DNA of 64,000 nucleotides from Paenibacillus rubinfantis (GTDB taxonomy: Bacteria; Bacillota; Bacilli; Paenibacillales; Paenibacillaceae), in NCBI RefSeq assembly GCF_001486505.1, contig NZ_LN909066.1, positions 1,406,452 through 1,470,451 of the forward strand. The letters run 5' to 3'. How positions within the stretch are numbered: the first letter of the stretch is position 1; each line of letters opens with the position of its first letter. Below the pieces are notes generated by a model. That model was not told where the DNA came from. It worked only from the letters and a program-made list of their open reading frames with translations, and ran no database searches. Below, piece after piece: positions 8,310-16,694 of this stretch. The position numbers were made by a program, and so were the translations under genes.

Positions 8310-8855
8310 ATGAGCCGTTTAGAGCAGGAAGTATGGATCCGGGATGCCCGGGACGAAGAACGCGAACAAATTGCCAAGGTCATGCTGGAGGCTTATCAGC
8401 AATATGCGTTTGATATGCCGCGGGAACGGTGGGAGGAATATCGCGAGAACATCCGGAGCTCCGTGTACGGCAACGGCCCCTATGCCCGCCTCGTCGCCGA
8501 GCTTGGCGGGGATCTCGTCGGCAGCGTGCAGCTGTTCCTGTCCTCGGAGGCGGCTTATGGGAGATCCGACCTCGGCATCGATTCACCGATTATCCGGCTG
8601 CTCGCTGTATCGCCTTATGCCCGCCGACGCGGAATTGCCAAGCTGCTCATTCGTGAGGCCGCCCGCAGGTCTCTTCAACTTGGGGCCCGCACGCTGTACT
8701 TACATACCTCGGACATGATGGCCGCCGCGGTGAAGCTGTACGAAGACCTGGGGTTCGAACGGGCTTACGAAGCCGATACGTCCAACGGGGAGACCCTCGT
8801 GAAGTCCTATAAAATCCAATTAACGGACGCACTGCCTCTTCTGCAACCAACATAA
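8310..8855 (+). CDS. GNAT-family N-acetyltransferase
   Basis: A 181-residue GNAT acetyltransferase using acetyl-CoA. The acetyl-CoA-binding motif A is IIRLLAVSPYARRRGIAKLLIREAARR (about 92-118), followed by ARTLYLHTSDMMAAAVKLYEDLGFERAYE, the usual motif B with the conserved Tyr/Phe. AAGGAG and GGAGAG precede ATG 8310. It is transcribed away from the LysR gene across a 237-bp gap. In B. subtilis ytmI (SnaA), which N-acetylates S-substituted cysteine before cleavage, is divergent from the LysR gene ytlI; this gene occupies the analogous place and the operon otherwise lacks an acetyltransferase. The sequence itself does not prove SnaA function. Confidence 0.85.
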   Translation: MSRLEQEVWIRDARDEEREQIAKVMLEAYQQYAFDMPRERWEEYRENIRSSVYGNGPYARLVAELGGDLVGSVQLFLSSEAAYGRSDLGIDSPIIRLLAVSPYARRRGIAKLLIREAARRSLQLGARTLYLHTSDMMAAAVKLYEDLGFERAYEADTSNGETLVKSYKIQLTDALPLLQPT

Positions 8856-8926
8856 AAGGACGTGAGACAGGGTCCGTTCTCCGGATATCCCTTCCCCTTT
8901 TCTGGCATCTGGCCTGTTCCCTAAGC

Positions 8927-8932
8927 TATAAT
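8927..8932 (+). promoter_or_regulatory. -10 hexamer upstream of sasA
   Basis: A consensus TATAAT lies 53 bp before the sasA start. I see no good -35 at 16-18 bp, so the promoter may need an activator or may be only coincidental. Confidence 0.3.
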
Positions 8933-8985
8933 GGAGAAGGAATCATTCATTTCGAGATCTACAGATAAAGGACGGAGCACCCCCT

Positions 8986-9735
8986 ATGATAAATCACCCT
9001 TTTGTGAACCCCTTGGAGCAAATGAAGGCCTTGCAGAAGACGTTAACCCGATTCATGATGATGTACAAATTTGCCCTCCACGAGGTGGAGACCAAAATCG
9101 AAATCTTACAGGAGGAGTTTCAGCTTCTCCACGATTACAATCCGATCGAGCACACGAAGTCGCGTGTCAAGTCACCGGAAAGCATCATGAAGAAGCTGTA
9201 TCGCAAAGGCGGTGCCAGCTCCCTTGAGGATATTAAGCGAAACATCCAGGATATCGCCGGGATTCGCATCACCTGTTCGTTTATCTCGGACATTTACCGG
9301 ATCAGTGAAATGCTGCAAGCCCAGAAGGATCTGAAGATCCTCACGATCAAAGATTACATCAAGAACCCCAAGCCCAACGGATACAAAAGCCTGCACATGC
9401 TAGTCGAAGTGCCCGTGTTTATGTCGGACGGCGAGGAAATGGTTTGCGTCGAAATTCAAATCCGCACGATTGCCATGGATTTTTGGGCTAGTCTGGAGCA
9501 TAAGATTTTCTATAAATATAACGAATCCGTGCCGGACCGGCTGTTGGAGGATCTTAAGAACGCCGCAGACACCGCCTACGAGCTGGATTTGAAAATGGAG
9601 CAGCTGCAGCAGGAAATGGAGGAAATCAAGCACGCGCATCAAGCCGAAGCCTCCGAAGAATTCCAGTTGCTGATCGATAACCAGAAGTTCAACATCCCGC
9701 AAAATCTGTTGAAGCTGTTGTCGGGTGGGGAATAG
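8986..9735 (+). CDS. sasA: Small alarmone synthetase SasA/RelP (YwaC-type GTP pyrophosphokinase)
   Basis: A 249-residue single-domain (p)ppGpp synthetase that transfers pyrophosphate from ATP to GDP or GTP, without a hydrolase domain. HNPIEHTKSR-like DYNPIEHTKSRVKSPESIMKKL, the IQDIAGIRITCSFISDIY nucleotide-binding region, KPNGYKSLHMLVEVP (G-loop) and VEIQIRTIAMDFWASLEHK match B. subtilis YwaC much better than YjbM (RelQ). A helical C-terminal extension (LEDLKNAADTAYELDLKMEQLQQEMEEIK) likely drives tetramerisation; the tail is about 35 residues longer than in YwaC. In Firmicutes this enzyme is induced by cell-envelope stress. It appears monocistronic, with GGACGG upstream of the start. Confidence 0.92.
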   Translation: MINHPFVNPLEQMKALQKTLTRFMMMYKFALHEVETKIEILQEEFQLLHDYNPIEHTKSRVKSPESIMKKLYRKGGASSLEDIKRNIQDIAGIRITCSFISDIYRISEMLQAQKDLKILTIKDYIKNPKPNGYKSLHMLVEVPVFMSDGEEMVCVEIQIRTIAMDFWASLEHKIFYKYNESVPDRLLEDLKNAADTAYELDLKMEQLQQEMEEIKHAHQAEASEEFQLLIDNQKFNIPQNLLKLLSGGE

Positions 9736-9753
9736 AGTCCCCTTTTTCGTCTC

Positions 9754-9802
9754 CAAAAAAAGAGCTTCCTTAAACCGAAATGTCGGCTTAGGGAAGCTCT
9801 TT
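9754..9802 (-). terminator. Intrinsic terminator of the helicase-DUF3934 operon
   Basis: Arms AGAGCTTCC (9761-9769) and GGAAGCTCT (9792-9800), with further pairing inside (CCGA/TCGG), are followed on the minus strand by seven T residues. It ends minus-strand transcription between this operon and the convergent sasA. Confidence 0.85.
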
Positions 9803-9819
9803 GTGCTTCTTGTTTGTAT

Positions 9820-9963
9820 CTACTTCGCTCCATCTGATTCCTTCTTATCGGCTTTGCTCTTATAAGGTTTCGGAGCGCTTTTTGCTCTGCGTTCGCCAGC
9901 TTGCCAGCGATTCCAACCTTTCTTGTCCGTTCCTCTACCCGTGCCGCCTTTCCCTTTGGCCAT
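9820..9963 (-). CDS. DUF3934-like small basic protein
   Basis: A 47-residue protein, MAKGKGGTGRGTDKKGW then NRWQAGERRAKSAPKPYKSK then ADKKESDGAK. It is Gly/Lys/Arg-rich with no hydrophobic segment and matches the pattern of the DUF3934 family of Firmicutes, small proteins of unknown role. The start ATG 9963 is 35 bp downstream of the DEAD-box helicase stop and a strong terminator follows 18 bp after its stop, so it is very likely co-transcribed with the helicase. Its basic, disordered composition would suit RNA binding, which is inference. GGAG is 13 bases upstream, a loose spacing. Confidence 0.75.
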   Translation of the reverse strand: MAKGKGGTGRGTDKKGWNRWQAGERRAKSAPKPYKSKADKKESDGAK

Positions 9964-9998
9964 GTCGATGTCATCACTCCACTATCGTTGGTATGCTT

Positions 9999-11231
9999 CT
10001 ATCCTTTGACTTTTACCTTCGGTTTAACCCTTTCCATTTCCTTGGCCTTGTTTCTAGGTGCCCGCACAGGCTTCGCCTCTTTGGGGGTTGGTGCAGTCTG
10101 CTGCATCGGGTAAGGATGGTCCTTGATCACAGGGATCCGTTTTCCGATCAGTTTCTCAATATCCGCCAAGTAAGGTTTCTCGTCAAAATCGCATAACGAA
10201 ATGGCGACGCCGCTTTGTCCGGCCCGGCCGGTCCGCCCGATCCGGTGCACGTACGTTTCGGGTATATTCGGCAGCTCATAGTTGATCACGTGGGACAACT
10301 CGTCGATATCGATACCCCGCGCCGCAATATCAGTTGCGACGAGAACGCGCAAGGTACGGTTCTTGAAATGCTGCAAAGCCGTCTGCCGGGCGCCTTGCGA
10401 TTTGTCGCCATGGATGGCTTTTGCGCTGATCTGCGCTTTCGTTAGATGGCGCACTAACCGATCCGCCCCATGCTTGGTTCGAGTAAATACGATAACGGAT
10501 TCGATCGATTTGTCCTTCAAGAGGTGGAGCAGCAGGTCCTTCTTGTTGCTCTTGTCCACGAAATAAAGGGATTGCCCGATGGCATCCACCGTTGAGGATA
10601 CCGGCGTAATCGCTACCTTTACCGGATTTCTCAAAATCGAGTCCGCCATCTGCGCGATCGCGCCGGGCATGGTGGCGGAGAAGAGCAGGGTCTGCCGCTG
10701 GGACGGCGTCTTGGCGATGATCTTCTTGACGTCGTGGATAAAGCCCATGTCCAGCATGCGGTCCGCTTCATCCAGGATCAGGAGCTCCACGTTCTTCAGA
10801 TCGATCAGCTTCTGCTGCATCAAATCATTTAATCGGCCGGGGGTGGCCACCAGAATGTCTACGCCTTTTTGCAGCGCGACCTCCTGCGGTTTCTGCGAAA
10901 CGCCCCCGAAAATGACCGCGCATTTCAGAGGCAGATGCTTGCCATAGGCGCAAAAATTCTCGTAAATCTGCAGCGCCAGCTCCCGCGTTGGCGTGATGAC
11001 TAGCGCGCGGATGTTCCGCCGTCCCGCCCGCGGGTTCTTATGCAGCAATTGCAACGTAGGGATGGCAAATGCGGCCGTCTTCCCCGTGCCGGTCTGCGCA
11101 CAGCCGAGCAGGTCTTTGCCGCTCAAAATGGGCGGGATCGCTTGTTGTTGAATTGGTGTAGGCGAAGTATAGTTCTCTTGCTCCAATGCTTTTAAGATCG
11201 GAGGGATCAAGTTCAGTTCGTTAAATTGCAT
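9999..11231 (-). CDS. DEAD-box ATP-dependent RNA helicase (RhlE-like)
   Basis: A 410-residue DEAD-box helicase that unwinds RNA with ATP. In order it has the F and Q motifs ([24 protein letters not shown]), motif I AQTGTGKT, Ia [64 protein letters not shown] and [12 protein letters not shown]. The C-terminus is a basic tail ([24 protein letters not shown]), which anchors such helicases to RNA. Length and Q-motif context fit the RhlE/CshA side of the family, with roles in ribosome assembly or cold adaptation. AAGGAG precedes ATG 11231, and the DUF3934 gene follows in the same transcript. Confidence 0.93.
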   Translation of the reverse strand: MQFNELNLIPPILKALEQENYTSPTPIQQQAIPPILSGKDLLGCAQTGTGKTAAFAIPTLQLLHKNPRAGRRNIRALVITPTRELALQIYENFCAYGKHLPLKCAVIFGGVSQKPQEVALQKGVDILVATPGRLNDLMQQKLIDLKNVELLILDEADRMLDMGFIHDVKKIIAKTPSQRQTLLFSATMPGAIAQMADSILRNPVKVAITPVSSTVDAIGQSLYFVDKSNKKDLLLHLLKDKSIESVIVFTRTKHGADRLVRHLTKAQISAKAIHGDKSQGARQTALQHFKNRTLRVLVATDIAARGIDIDELSHVINYELPNIPETYVHRIGRTGRAGQSGVAISLCDFDEKPYLADIEKLIGKRIPVIKDHPYPMQQTAPTPKEAKPVRAPRNKAKEMERVKPKVKVKG

Positions 11232-11363
11232 AATAACTCCTTGTTGGACTCCTTGCAGGAATCGCTCATTTTAGCGGTGTGTAACGCGTTCCACCAATCC
11301 TACTAATATAACACTTCACCGGGAACCCGGCAAATGGGGAGGTAGACAAGCCAAATGTGTAAA

Positions 11364-11538
11364 TGTATATGAAAAACCGAATAGAATTCTTCATTTCCGG
11401 CGATTTCGAAGGAATGTATATGAAATTTCATATAGATTTGTGCATCTGGAAGGCGTTCCCTAGAATCTATATGAAAAACCGAATAGAACTCGGATTTTTT
11501 GTCTTCTGCACCACTTTATATATGAAAAACCGAATACA
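11364..11538. repeat. Four 22-bp elements spaced exactly 51 bp apart
   Basis: Elements start at 11364, 11415, 11466 and 11517. Copies 1, 3 and 4 share TATATGAAAAACCGAATA; copy 2 has TATATGAAATTTCATATAG, the same left arm with a more symmetric core. The intervening 29-bp segments differ from each other, although the first contains CGATTTCG as in the larger array. These are reverse-complement forms of the B element of the array at 18.8-19.5 kb. They fill the 334-bp gap between the helicase start and the downstream GNAT stop (11232-11565), where I see no gene. Confidence 0.85.
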
Positions 11539-11565
11539 ATTCGACCGTTACGTTACAGTTCCCCG

Positions 11566-12162
11566 TTACTGCCCCGAAACGTAGTCTCCCACCTGACACA
11601 ACCAAACCATGTGGTCTTGCCCCGGTCCCCAGTAATCCTTGGCTACGGCATAAGGCTTGCCGAACTTGCGTAACCACTTCTGCTGTGCCGTTTTGTAGCC
11701 GCTGTCGAGACAAAACTGCCGGATGCCCCGCTCCCGTAACGCCTCAGCCATCGCCTGGATCAAAGCCGCGCCGATGCCTTGCCCTTGATAGGCGGGCAGC
11801 ACGTACAAGCTTGCCAGTTCGCCAACGTCGTCCAAAACATGCCGGGTACATTCCCTGATTTCTTTCCCGCAAGGACCATAGGAAATTGTACCAACCACCT
11901 TCCGAGCCGTCTTCGCAACCAGCATAAAGACCCCCGTCCCTTCGCCCGCTTGAGACTTAGGCTGGAGCGTCCCCAAGCCTGATGCAATCCCCAGCGCTGC
12001 GTCCACCAATCGTACCTTCCCTGCGATCTCCTCGCGGATTTCTACCATTAAATGCCCGAGTCCTTCGCCGGCAAACGCCTCCGGGATCGTCCGCTCGAAC
12101 ACCCGGTAAGCCTCCTCCCGAACCTCGGGAGTTAACGGAGCAATGACGATGTCTTCGATCAT
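11566..12162 (-). CDS. GNAT-family N-acetyltransferase
   Basis: A 198-residue GNAT protein. The acetyl-CoA-binding core is VGELASLYVLPAYQGQGIGAALIQAMAEALRERGIRQFCLDSGYKTAQQKWLRKFG, with the Q/R-x-x-G-x-G/A pyrophosphate loop QGQGIG. N-terminal residues 1-75 are longer than the minimal fold and helical. AAGGAGGG lies eight bases before ATG 12162. It stands alone between the repeat array and the ABC exporter pair, so neither neighbour suggests a substrate; small-molecule or protein N-acetylation are both possible. Confidence 0.85.
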   Translation of the reverse strand: MIEDIVIAPLTPEVREEAYRVFERTIPEAFAGEGLGHLMVEIREEIAGKVRLVDAALGIASGLGTLQPKSQAGEGTGVFMLVAKTARKVVGTISYGPCGKEIRECTRHVLDDVGELASLYVLPAYQGQGIGAALIQAMAEALRERGIRQFCLDSGYKTAQQKWLRKFGKPYAVAKDYWGPGQDHMVWLCQVGDYVSGQ

Positions 12163-12329
12163 GGCAGACCCTCCTTCTCTTTTTTACGAATCCGACTGCA
12201 AAAACCGCGATATCCACTTCATATTCTAAAGATTTTACCGAAATAAAAGCAAAGGGGTGATCCCTTCGAGAAAACGCAAACATACGTGACAACAAGCTGG
12301 AATACGCGGGTTTTCCCTGTGGATGGTTG

Positions 12330-12338
12330 TGGTATAAT
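12330..12338 (+). promoter_or_regulatory. Extended -10 promoter of the ABC exporter operon
   Basis: TGG followed by TATAAT (12333-12338) forms an extended -10, 72 bp before the chosen start. The -35 region is poor, as is common with the TGN extension. Confidence 0.5.
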
Positions 12339-12409
12339 CACGATGATTTGCGAAAACGGAGTCCATCCGACAGTTATGCATGCAAGAACAAACAGAAACG
12401 GGTGATCAG

Positions 12410-14185
12410 ATGTTCGAACTCAAATGGCTATGGCAGAATTTGGAGGGCAACCGGGCCAGGTATATTACAGCGCTGGTTCTTTCCGTCGTGGGCTCTTCGC
12501 TCATGATTATCAATCCGTACATAGGCCAACGCATTGTCGACACGTTTATCACGGGTGAGAATGCGGCACAAAACTTATCGCAGGAACGGGGGCTGCTCAT
12601 CATGCTCTGTATGGGTATGATCGGGTTTTCCCTGCTGCGCACGGGGCTTGCTTATCTGACAACGATGCAGTACGAGCAGGCCTCGCAAAATATGTTGTAC
12701 AAAGTCCGCATCTATCTGTACAACAAAATTCAAGGTCAGGATATGGAATACTACGACCATAACCGGACCGGGGACTTAATGACCAAGATGACCGGGGACT
12801 TGGACATGGTTCGCCATTCCATGGCGTGGATCATCAAGACGATCATCGAATCGGTGACGATCTTCCTCGCGGCGGTCATTTATTTTTTCACCATCGATGC
12901 CGTATTGACGTTGTGGCTGCTGGTGCTGGCGCCACCGATCTTCATCGTGGCGTTTATCTTCGCAAAAAAGGTCCGCCCGATGTACATCGACCTGCGCGAA
13001 CGGTTGTCCCAGCTGAACACGACAACCCAGGAGAATATCTCAGGGAACCGCGTCGTCAAAGCCTTTGCCCGCGAGGAATTCGAAATCGAGAAGTTTACGG
13101 ATAAGAACATCCACTTCTCTCAAGCGAACAAAAAAGCCGCGCTCGTGTGGCTTGATTACTTCCCGTATCTGGAGACGTTTGCCCAAGCGTTTAACGTGAT
13201 CTTGATGCTGGCTGGCGGTTATTTTGTCATGCAGGGGCGGATTACTTTCGGGGAATTCTCCGCTTTCTCCGCGCTGATCTGGGCCGTATCTAACCCGATG
13301 CGCAACATTGGTATTATCATTAATGATATTCAACGTTTCTTCGCCAGCTTAAGCAAAATCGTGGAAATCTACTACGCGAAACCAAACATTGTGAATGAGC
13401 ATAAAGCCATCGAAAAACGTCGTTACGAAGGACGAATCGATTTCGACCACGTTACCTTCAAATATGACGGCGGCGAAGTGCTTCATGATATCAGCTTCTC
13501 GGTGAAACCGGGAGAAACCGTCGCCATCATGGGCTCCACCGGATCCGGCAAAACATCGCTCGTCAACCTGATCCCGCGTTTTTACGACGTATCCGGCGGA
13601 CGAGTGCTGGTTGACGGCGTGGATGTCCGCAAGCTGGAGCTCGATGAGCTCCGCAGTAACATCGGTATCGCAACCCAGGACGTGCTGCTCTTCTCCGACA
13701 CGATCGACGGGAATATCGCTTACGGCGATCCCGAGCTGCCGGAGGAACAAACGGTCGAATATGCCCAGTTGGCTGCGGCGCATGATTTTATTACGAAAAT
13801 GCCTGAAGGGTATGACACCATCGTTGGGGAACGCGGCGTTGGCTTGTCCGGCGGGCAGAAGCAGCGGATCGCGCTGGCTCGGGCTCTGGCGGTGCGCCGG
13901 CCGATCTTGATTCTCGACGATACTACGTCCGCGGTTGACCTTGAAACCGAGGAGCATATCCAGAAGAGCCTGCGTGAGCTGGACTTCCCGTGCACGAAGC
14001 TGATCATCGCTCAGCGCGTGTCCACAACGGCCGAAGCCGATCGCATTCTGATTCTGGACGGCGGCCGTCTGATCGAGGAAGGCACCCATGCCGAATTGCT
14101 TGCGAAACGCGGCTATTATTACGAGGTCTTTATGCTTCAGAACGAAGGTATCGGAAGGACGGTGAGCGCCCATGGCCAGGAATAA
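12410..14185 (+). CDS. ABC exporter half-transporter with degenerate NBD (YfiB/BmrC-like)
   Basis: A fused permease-ATPase of 591 residues from ATG 12410 (GGTGAT just upstream; an ATG at 12380 lacks a ribosome site). Residues 1 to about 310 form a six-helix type IV exporter domain; the rest is an ATPase with Walker A GSTGSGKTS and signature LSGGQKQRIAL. Two catalytic positions are altered: Walker B ends ILDDTTSA, with Asp instead of Glu, and the switch histidine is Gln (IIAQRVST). Such changes mark the degenerate subunit of heterodimeric exporters, so it should work only with the 14172-15950 partner, whose start overlaps its end by 14 bp. Substrate is unknown; drugs or peptides are usual. Confidence 0.92.
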   Translation: MFELKWLWQNLEGNRARYITALVLSVVGSSLMIINPYIGQRIVDTFITGENAAQNLSQERGLLIMLCMGMIGFSLLRTGLAYLTTMQYEQASQNMLYKVRIYLYNKIQGQDMEYYDHNRTGDLMTKMTGDLDMVRHSMAWIIKTIIESVTIFLAAVIYFFTIDAVLTLWLLVLAPPIFIVAFIFAKKVRPMYIDLRERLSQLNTTTQENISGNRVVKAFAREEFEIEKFTDKNIHFSQANKKAALVWLDYFPYLETFAQAFNVILMLAGGYFVMQGRITFGEFSAFSALIWAVSNPMRNIGIIINDIQRFFASLSKIVEIYYAKPNIVNEHKAIEKRRYEGRIDFDHVTFKYDGGEVLHDISFSVKPGETVAIMGSTGSGKTSLVNLIPRFYDVSGGRVLVDGVDVRKLELDELRSNIGIATQDVLLFSDTIDGNIAYGDPELPEEQTVEYAQLAAAHDFITKMPEGYDTIVGERGVGLSGGQKQRIALARALAVRRPILILDDTTSAVDLETEEHIQKSLRELDFPCTKLIIAQRVSTTAEADRILILDGGRLIEEGTHAELLAKRGYYYEVFMLQNEGIGRTVSAHGQE

Positions 14186-15950
14186 ATTCGATGTCGACGA
14201 GAACCTGGAATCGCCCTTTGACATTAAGCATTTCAGGCGGGCGATGATCTACATCAAGAAGCAGAAGAAGCCGATGATCTTCGCGTTCGTATTGAGCGCT
14301 TTGTCTGCGGCGATTGCGTTATCGGCACCGCTCATTATTCAACACGTCGTCGACGTGACGATCCCGGAGAAAGCTTTTGGCGCATTGATCGGATGGTCCG
14401 TGCTCATGCTGCTCACGATCGTAGTCAGCGTCGAGCTGGCAACGATCCGCTCCCGGATTATGACCCGAGTCGGCCAGGACATCATCTTTGATATCCGCAC
14501 GGATTTGTTCAAGCATCTGCAGGAGCTGCCGTTTAAATATTACGACGACCGACCGCAAGGGAAAATCCTGATCCGCGTGGTCAACTACGTCAACGCCGTA
14601 TCCGACGTTTTGTCCAACGGGATCATCAACTTTATTCTGGAGATCGTCAACCTGATCTTTATCGCGGCCTTTATGTTTGCCGTGGATGTCCGGTTGTCGC
14701 TGGTTACCTTGGCCGGTTTGCCGGTGTTCCTCGGCGTGATGCTGCTGATCAAAACTCGGCAGCGTCGGGCATGGCAAGCCGTTTCGAACAAAAGCTCCAA
14801 CATGAACGCCTATTTGCAGGAGAGCATTAGCGGGATCGGTGTGACGCAGATTTTCTCCCGTGAGAAACATAACGAAGGTATCTTTACCCGCCTGGCGGGC
14901 AACTACCGCAAGGAGTGGATGCGGGCGCTGCGCTACAACGCCTTGATCCCGTTCACCGTCGACAATTTGGCGACGATCGTGACGACGCTCATCTATCTGG
15001 TCGGCTTGCTTGCGATGGGGCCGGCAGGCGTCACCTTCGGGGTTATCCTGGCGATGAGCAGCTACGCGGCCCGCTTCTGGCAGCCGATTCTGAACTTGTC
15101 GCAGTTGTATAACAACTTCATTAACGCCGTCGCCTATCTGGAGCGGATCTTCGAGACGCTGGATGAACCGGTGACGGTCAGCGATGTGCCGGGAGCGAAG
15201 CAACTGCCGTCGGTGAAAGGCAACGTCAAGTTTGATGACGTCACGTTTGCCTACGATCCAGGTCTCAACATCCTGGAGCACCTGAACTTCGATGTCAAAG
15301 CTGGGGAAAGCATCGCCCTTGTCGGGCCAACAGGCGCCGGCAAGACCACGGTCGTCAACCTGATCTCACGCTTCTACAATGTGAGCGATGGCGCGATTCT
15401 GATCGATGGGCACGACATCTCGCAGGTGACCTTGAAGTCGCTGCGCAGCCAGATGGGGATTATGCTGCAGGACAGCTTTATTTTCTCGGGCACGATTATG
15501 GATAATATTCGCTACGGCAAGCTGGACGCGACCGAAGAGGAGATCATCGCCGCCGCCAAAACGGTCTGCGCCGACGAGTTCATCCGCGAGTTCGAGCAAG
15601 GGTACCAAACTGAGGTAAATGAACGCGGCTCGAAGCTGTCCCAAGGTCAGCGGCAGTTGATCTCGTTCGCCCGCACCCTGCTGGCCGATCCGCGTATTCT
15701 GATTCTGGACGAAGCGACCTCTTCGATCGACGCCAAGACGGAGCGTCTGCTCCAGCAAGGCTTAAACGAGCTGCTGAAAGGCCGCACCTCGTTTATCATT
15801 GCGCACCGGCTGTCGACGGTGAAGAACTGCGACCGCATTATGTATGTCTCCGATAAGGGGATTGCCGAATCTGGCTCTCATGACGAACTGATGGCCAAGC
15901 GCGGTCTGTACTACCGCTTGTATACTGCGCAGAAGATGGAAGCCGTGTAG
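14172..15950 (+). CDS. ABC exporter half-transporter with catalytic Glu (YfiC/BmrD-like)
   Basis: A 592-residue permease-ATPase partner of the preceding gene. The membrane domain covers roughly residues 25-340; the ATPase has Walker A GPTGAGKTT, Walker B ILILDEATSSID with the catalytic Glu, and switch IIAHRLST. Its signature is LSQGQRQ rather than LSGGQ, so in the heterodimer the partner Walker A/B plus this signature form the non-hydrolytic site, while this Walker A/B plus the partner LSGGQ form the active one. That is the arrangement known for BmrCD and TM287/288. Translation is coupled through the 14-bp overlap, and a bidirectional terminator follows at 15963. Confidence 0.92.
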   Translation: MARNKFDVDENLESPFDIKHFRRAMIYIKKQKKPMIFAFVLSALSAAIALSAPLIIQHVVDVTIPEKAFGALIGWSVLMLLTIVVSVELATIRSRIMTRVGQDIIFDIRTDLFKHLQELPFKYYDDRPQGKILIRVVNYVNAVSDVLSNGIINFILEIVNLIFIAAFMFAVDVRLSLVTLAGLPVFLGVMLLIKTRQRRAWQAVSNKSSNMNAYLQESISGIGVTQIFSREKHNEGIFTRLAGNYRKEWMRALRYNALIPFTVDNLATIVTTLIYLVGLLAMGPAGVTFGVILAMSSYAARFWQPILNLSQLYNNFINAVAYLERIFETLDEPVTVSDVPGAKQLPSVKGNVKFDDVTFAYDPGLNILEHLNFDVKAGESIALVGPTGAGKTTVVNLISRFYNVSDGAILIDGHDISQVTLKSLRSQMGIMLQDSFIFSGTIMDNIRYGKLDATEEEIIAAAKTVCADEFIREFEQGYQTEVNERGSKLSQGQRQLISFARTLLADPRILILDEATSSIDAKTERLLQQGLNELLKGRTSFIIAHRLSTVKNCDRIMYVSDKGIAESGSHDELMAKRGLYYRLYTAQKMEAV

Positions 15951-15962
15951 ATCACACAAATA

Positions 15963-16012
15963 AAGGCAATTCCGCAAAGCCATTTTAACCTGGCTGGCGG
16001 AGTTGCCTTTTT
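15963..16012. terminator. Bidirectional terminator between the ABC exporter and CarD genes
   Basis: GGCAA-TCCGC-AGCCA pairs with TGGCT-CGGA-TTGCC around an eight-base loop; the plus strand continues with TTTTTG and the minus strand with TTTATTTG, so it serves both convergent operons. Confidence 0.85.
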
Positions 16013-16013
16013 G

Positions 16014-16550
16014 TTAATTCAGGGCGCAGGAATCACTTGCAGCGACCTCTTGTTCGAACAAGCCGATCCGACTTTCGATATAGGTTTCAACCTCTTCGAT
16101 TGGGATATTTAGAGCCACGGCCAGTTCACCGTGTAAATGCTCGGAAGCGGAGCTCAATAAGCGTTCATCCGATTGCCGGAGTTTTTTGCCTAGGCCGTGC
16201 TGTTCTTTTTTACGCTGCAGCATCGCTTTGATTACCTTGATCCACTCCATGGAATCGCAAGTGCTGATCGCTTGCTTGCAGCTGGCTTCCCGTGCCTTAT
16301 CATTGCTGATCCAGGCTGTATGGATGCTCGGTATCCGGGAAATCAGACGCTCGGACTCTTCCCGCGAAAGGATGCTGCGCATGATCACCTTAATGTTGTC
16401 GACCGGCGTATAGATCGTTGTGCCTTTCAGATAAACCGGGTTCAGCAGATAATACTTGCGATCCCCCTCCACTCCCGGTGGTGTGCAGATGTCCTTCACT
16501 TGGCAGACCCCATTGTTTCCGTAGATCACATACTCATTTACTGCAAACAT
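16014..16550 (-). CDS. CarD/CdnL-family RNA polymerase-binding regulator
   Basis: A 178-residue CarD-family protein. Residues 1-60 (FAVNEYVIYGNNGVCQVKDI to YTPVDN) form the Tudor-like RNA-polymerase-interacting domain that contacts the beta subunit; the remainder is the helical DNA-binding region (SREESERLISRIP, WIKVIKAMLQRKKEQ, SASEHLHGELAVALNIPIEEVETYI). Family members stabilise open complexes at promoters; the B. subtilis relative is YdeB. AAAGGAGG precedes ATG 16550. Its leader is unusual: a terminator-like hairpin lies between promoter and start, so expression may be attenuated. Confidence 0.9.
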   Translation of the reverse strand: MFAVNEYVIYGNNGVCQVKDICTPPGVEGDRKYYLLNPVYLKGTTIYTPVDNIKVIMRSILSREESERLISRIPSIHTAWISNDKAREASCKQAISTCDSMEWIKVIKAMLQRKKEQHGLGKKLRQSDERLLSSASEHLHGELAVALNIPIEEVETYIESRIGLFEQEVAASDSCALN

Positions 16551-16598
16551 GTGCCTTCCTCCTTTGATATCTAATCAGAACCCTCCAACCTGTTACGT

Positions 16599-16642
16599 AA
16601 AAATAAAAACACCGCCCACTCGATCTGAGTGAAACGGTGTTT
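16599..16642 (-). terminator. Terminator-like hairpin inside the CarD leader
   Basis: AAACACCG (16607-16614) pairs with CGGTGTTT (16635-16642), with inner CACTC/GAGTG pairing, and is followed on the minus strand by GTTTTTATTTT. It stands about 50 bases before the CarD ATG and downstream of the predicted promoter, so it is either an attenuator or the end of a short leader RNA. Confidence 0.7.
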
Positions 16643-16694
16643 GTAAACTCCGCCGCTTGGTTATTTATCACCCTAGGGATGTACCTATAATTCC

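Noticed and set aside
11364-11538. CRISPR array
   Set aside because: Only four degenerate repeats with ends that vary, and no cas genes nearby. The same element occurs in the 18.8 kb array with conserved spacers, which no CRISPR would show.
13349-15281. Long minus-strand open frames (291 and 320 residues)
   Set aside because: Antisense to the ABC exporter genes, low-complexity His/Asp/Arg composition, no family pattern.
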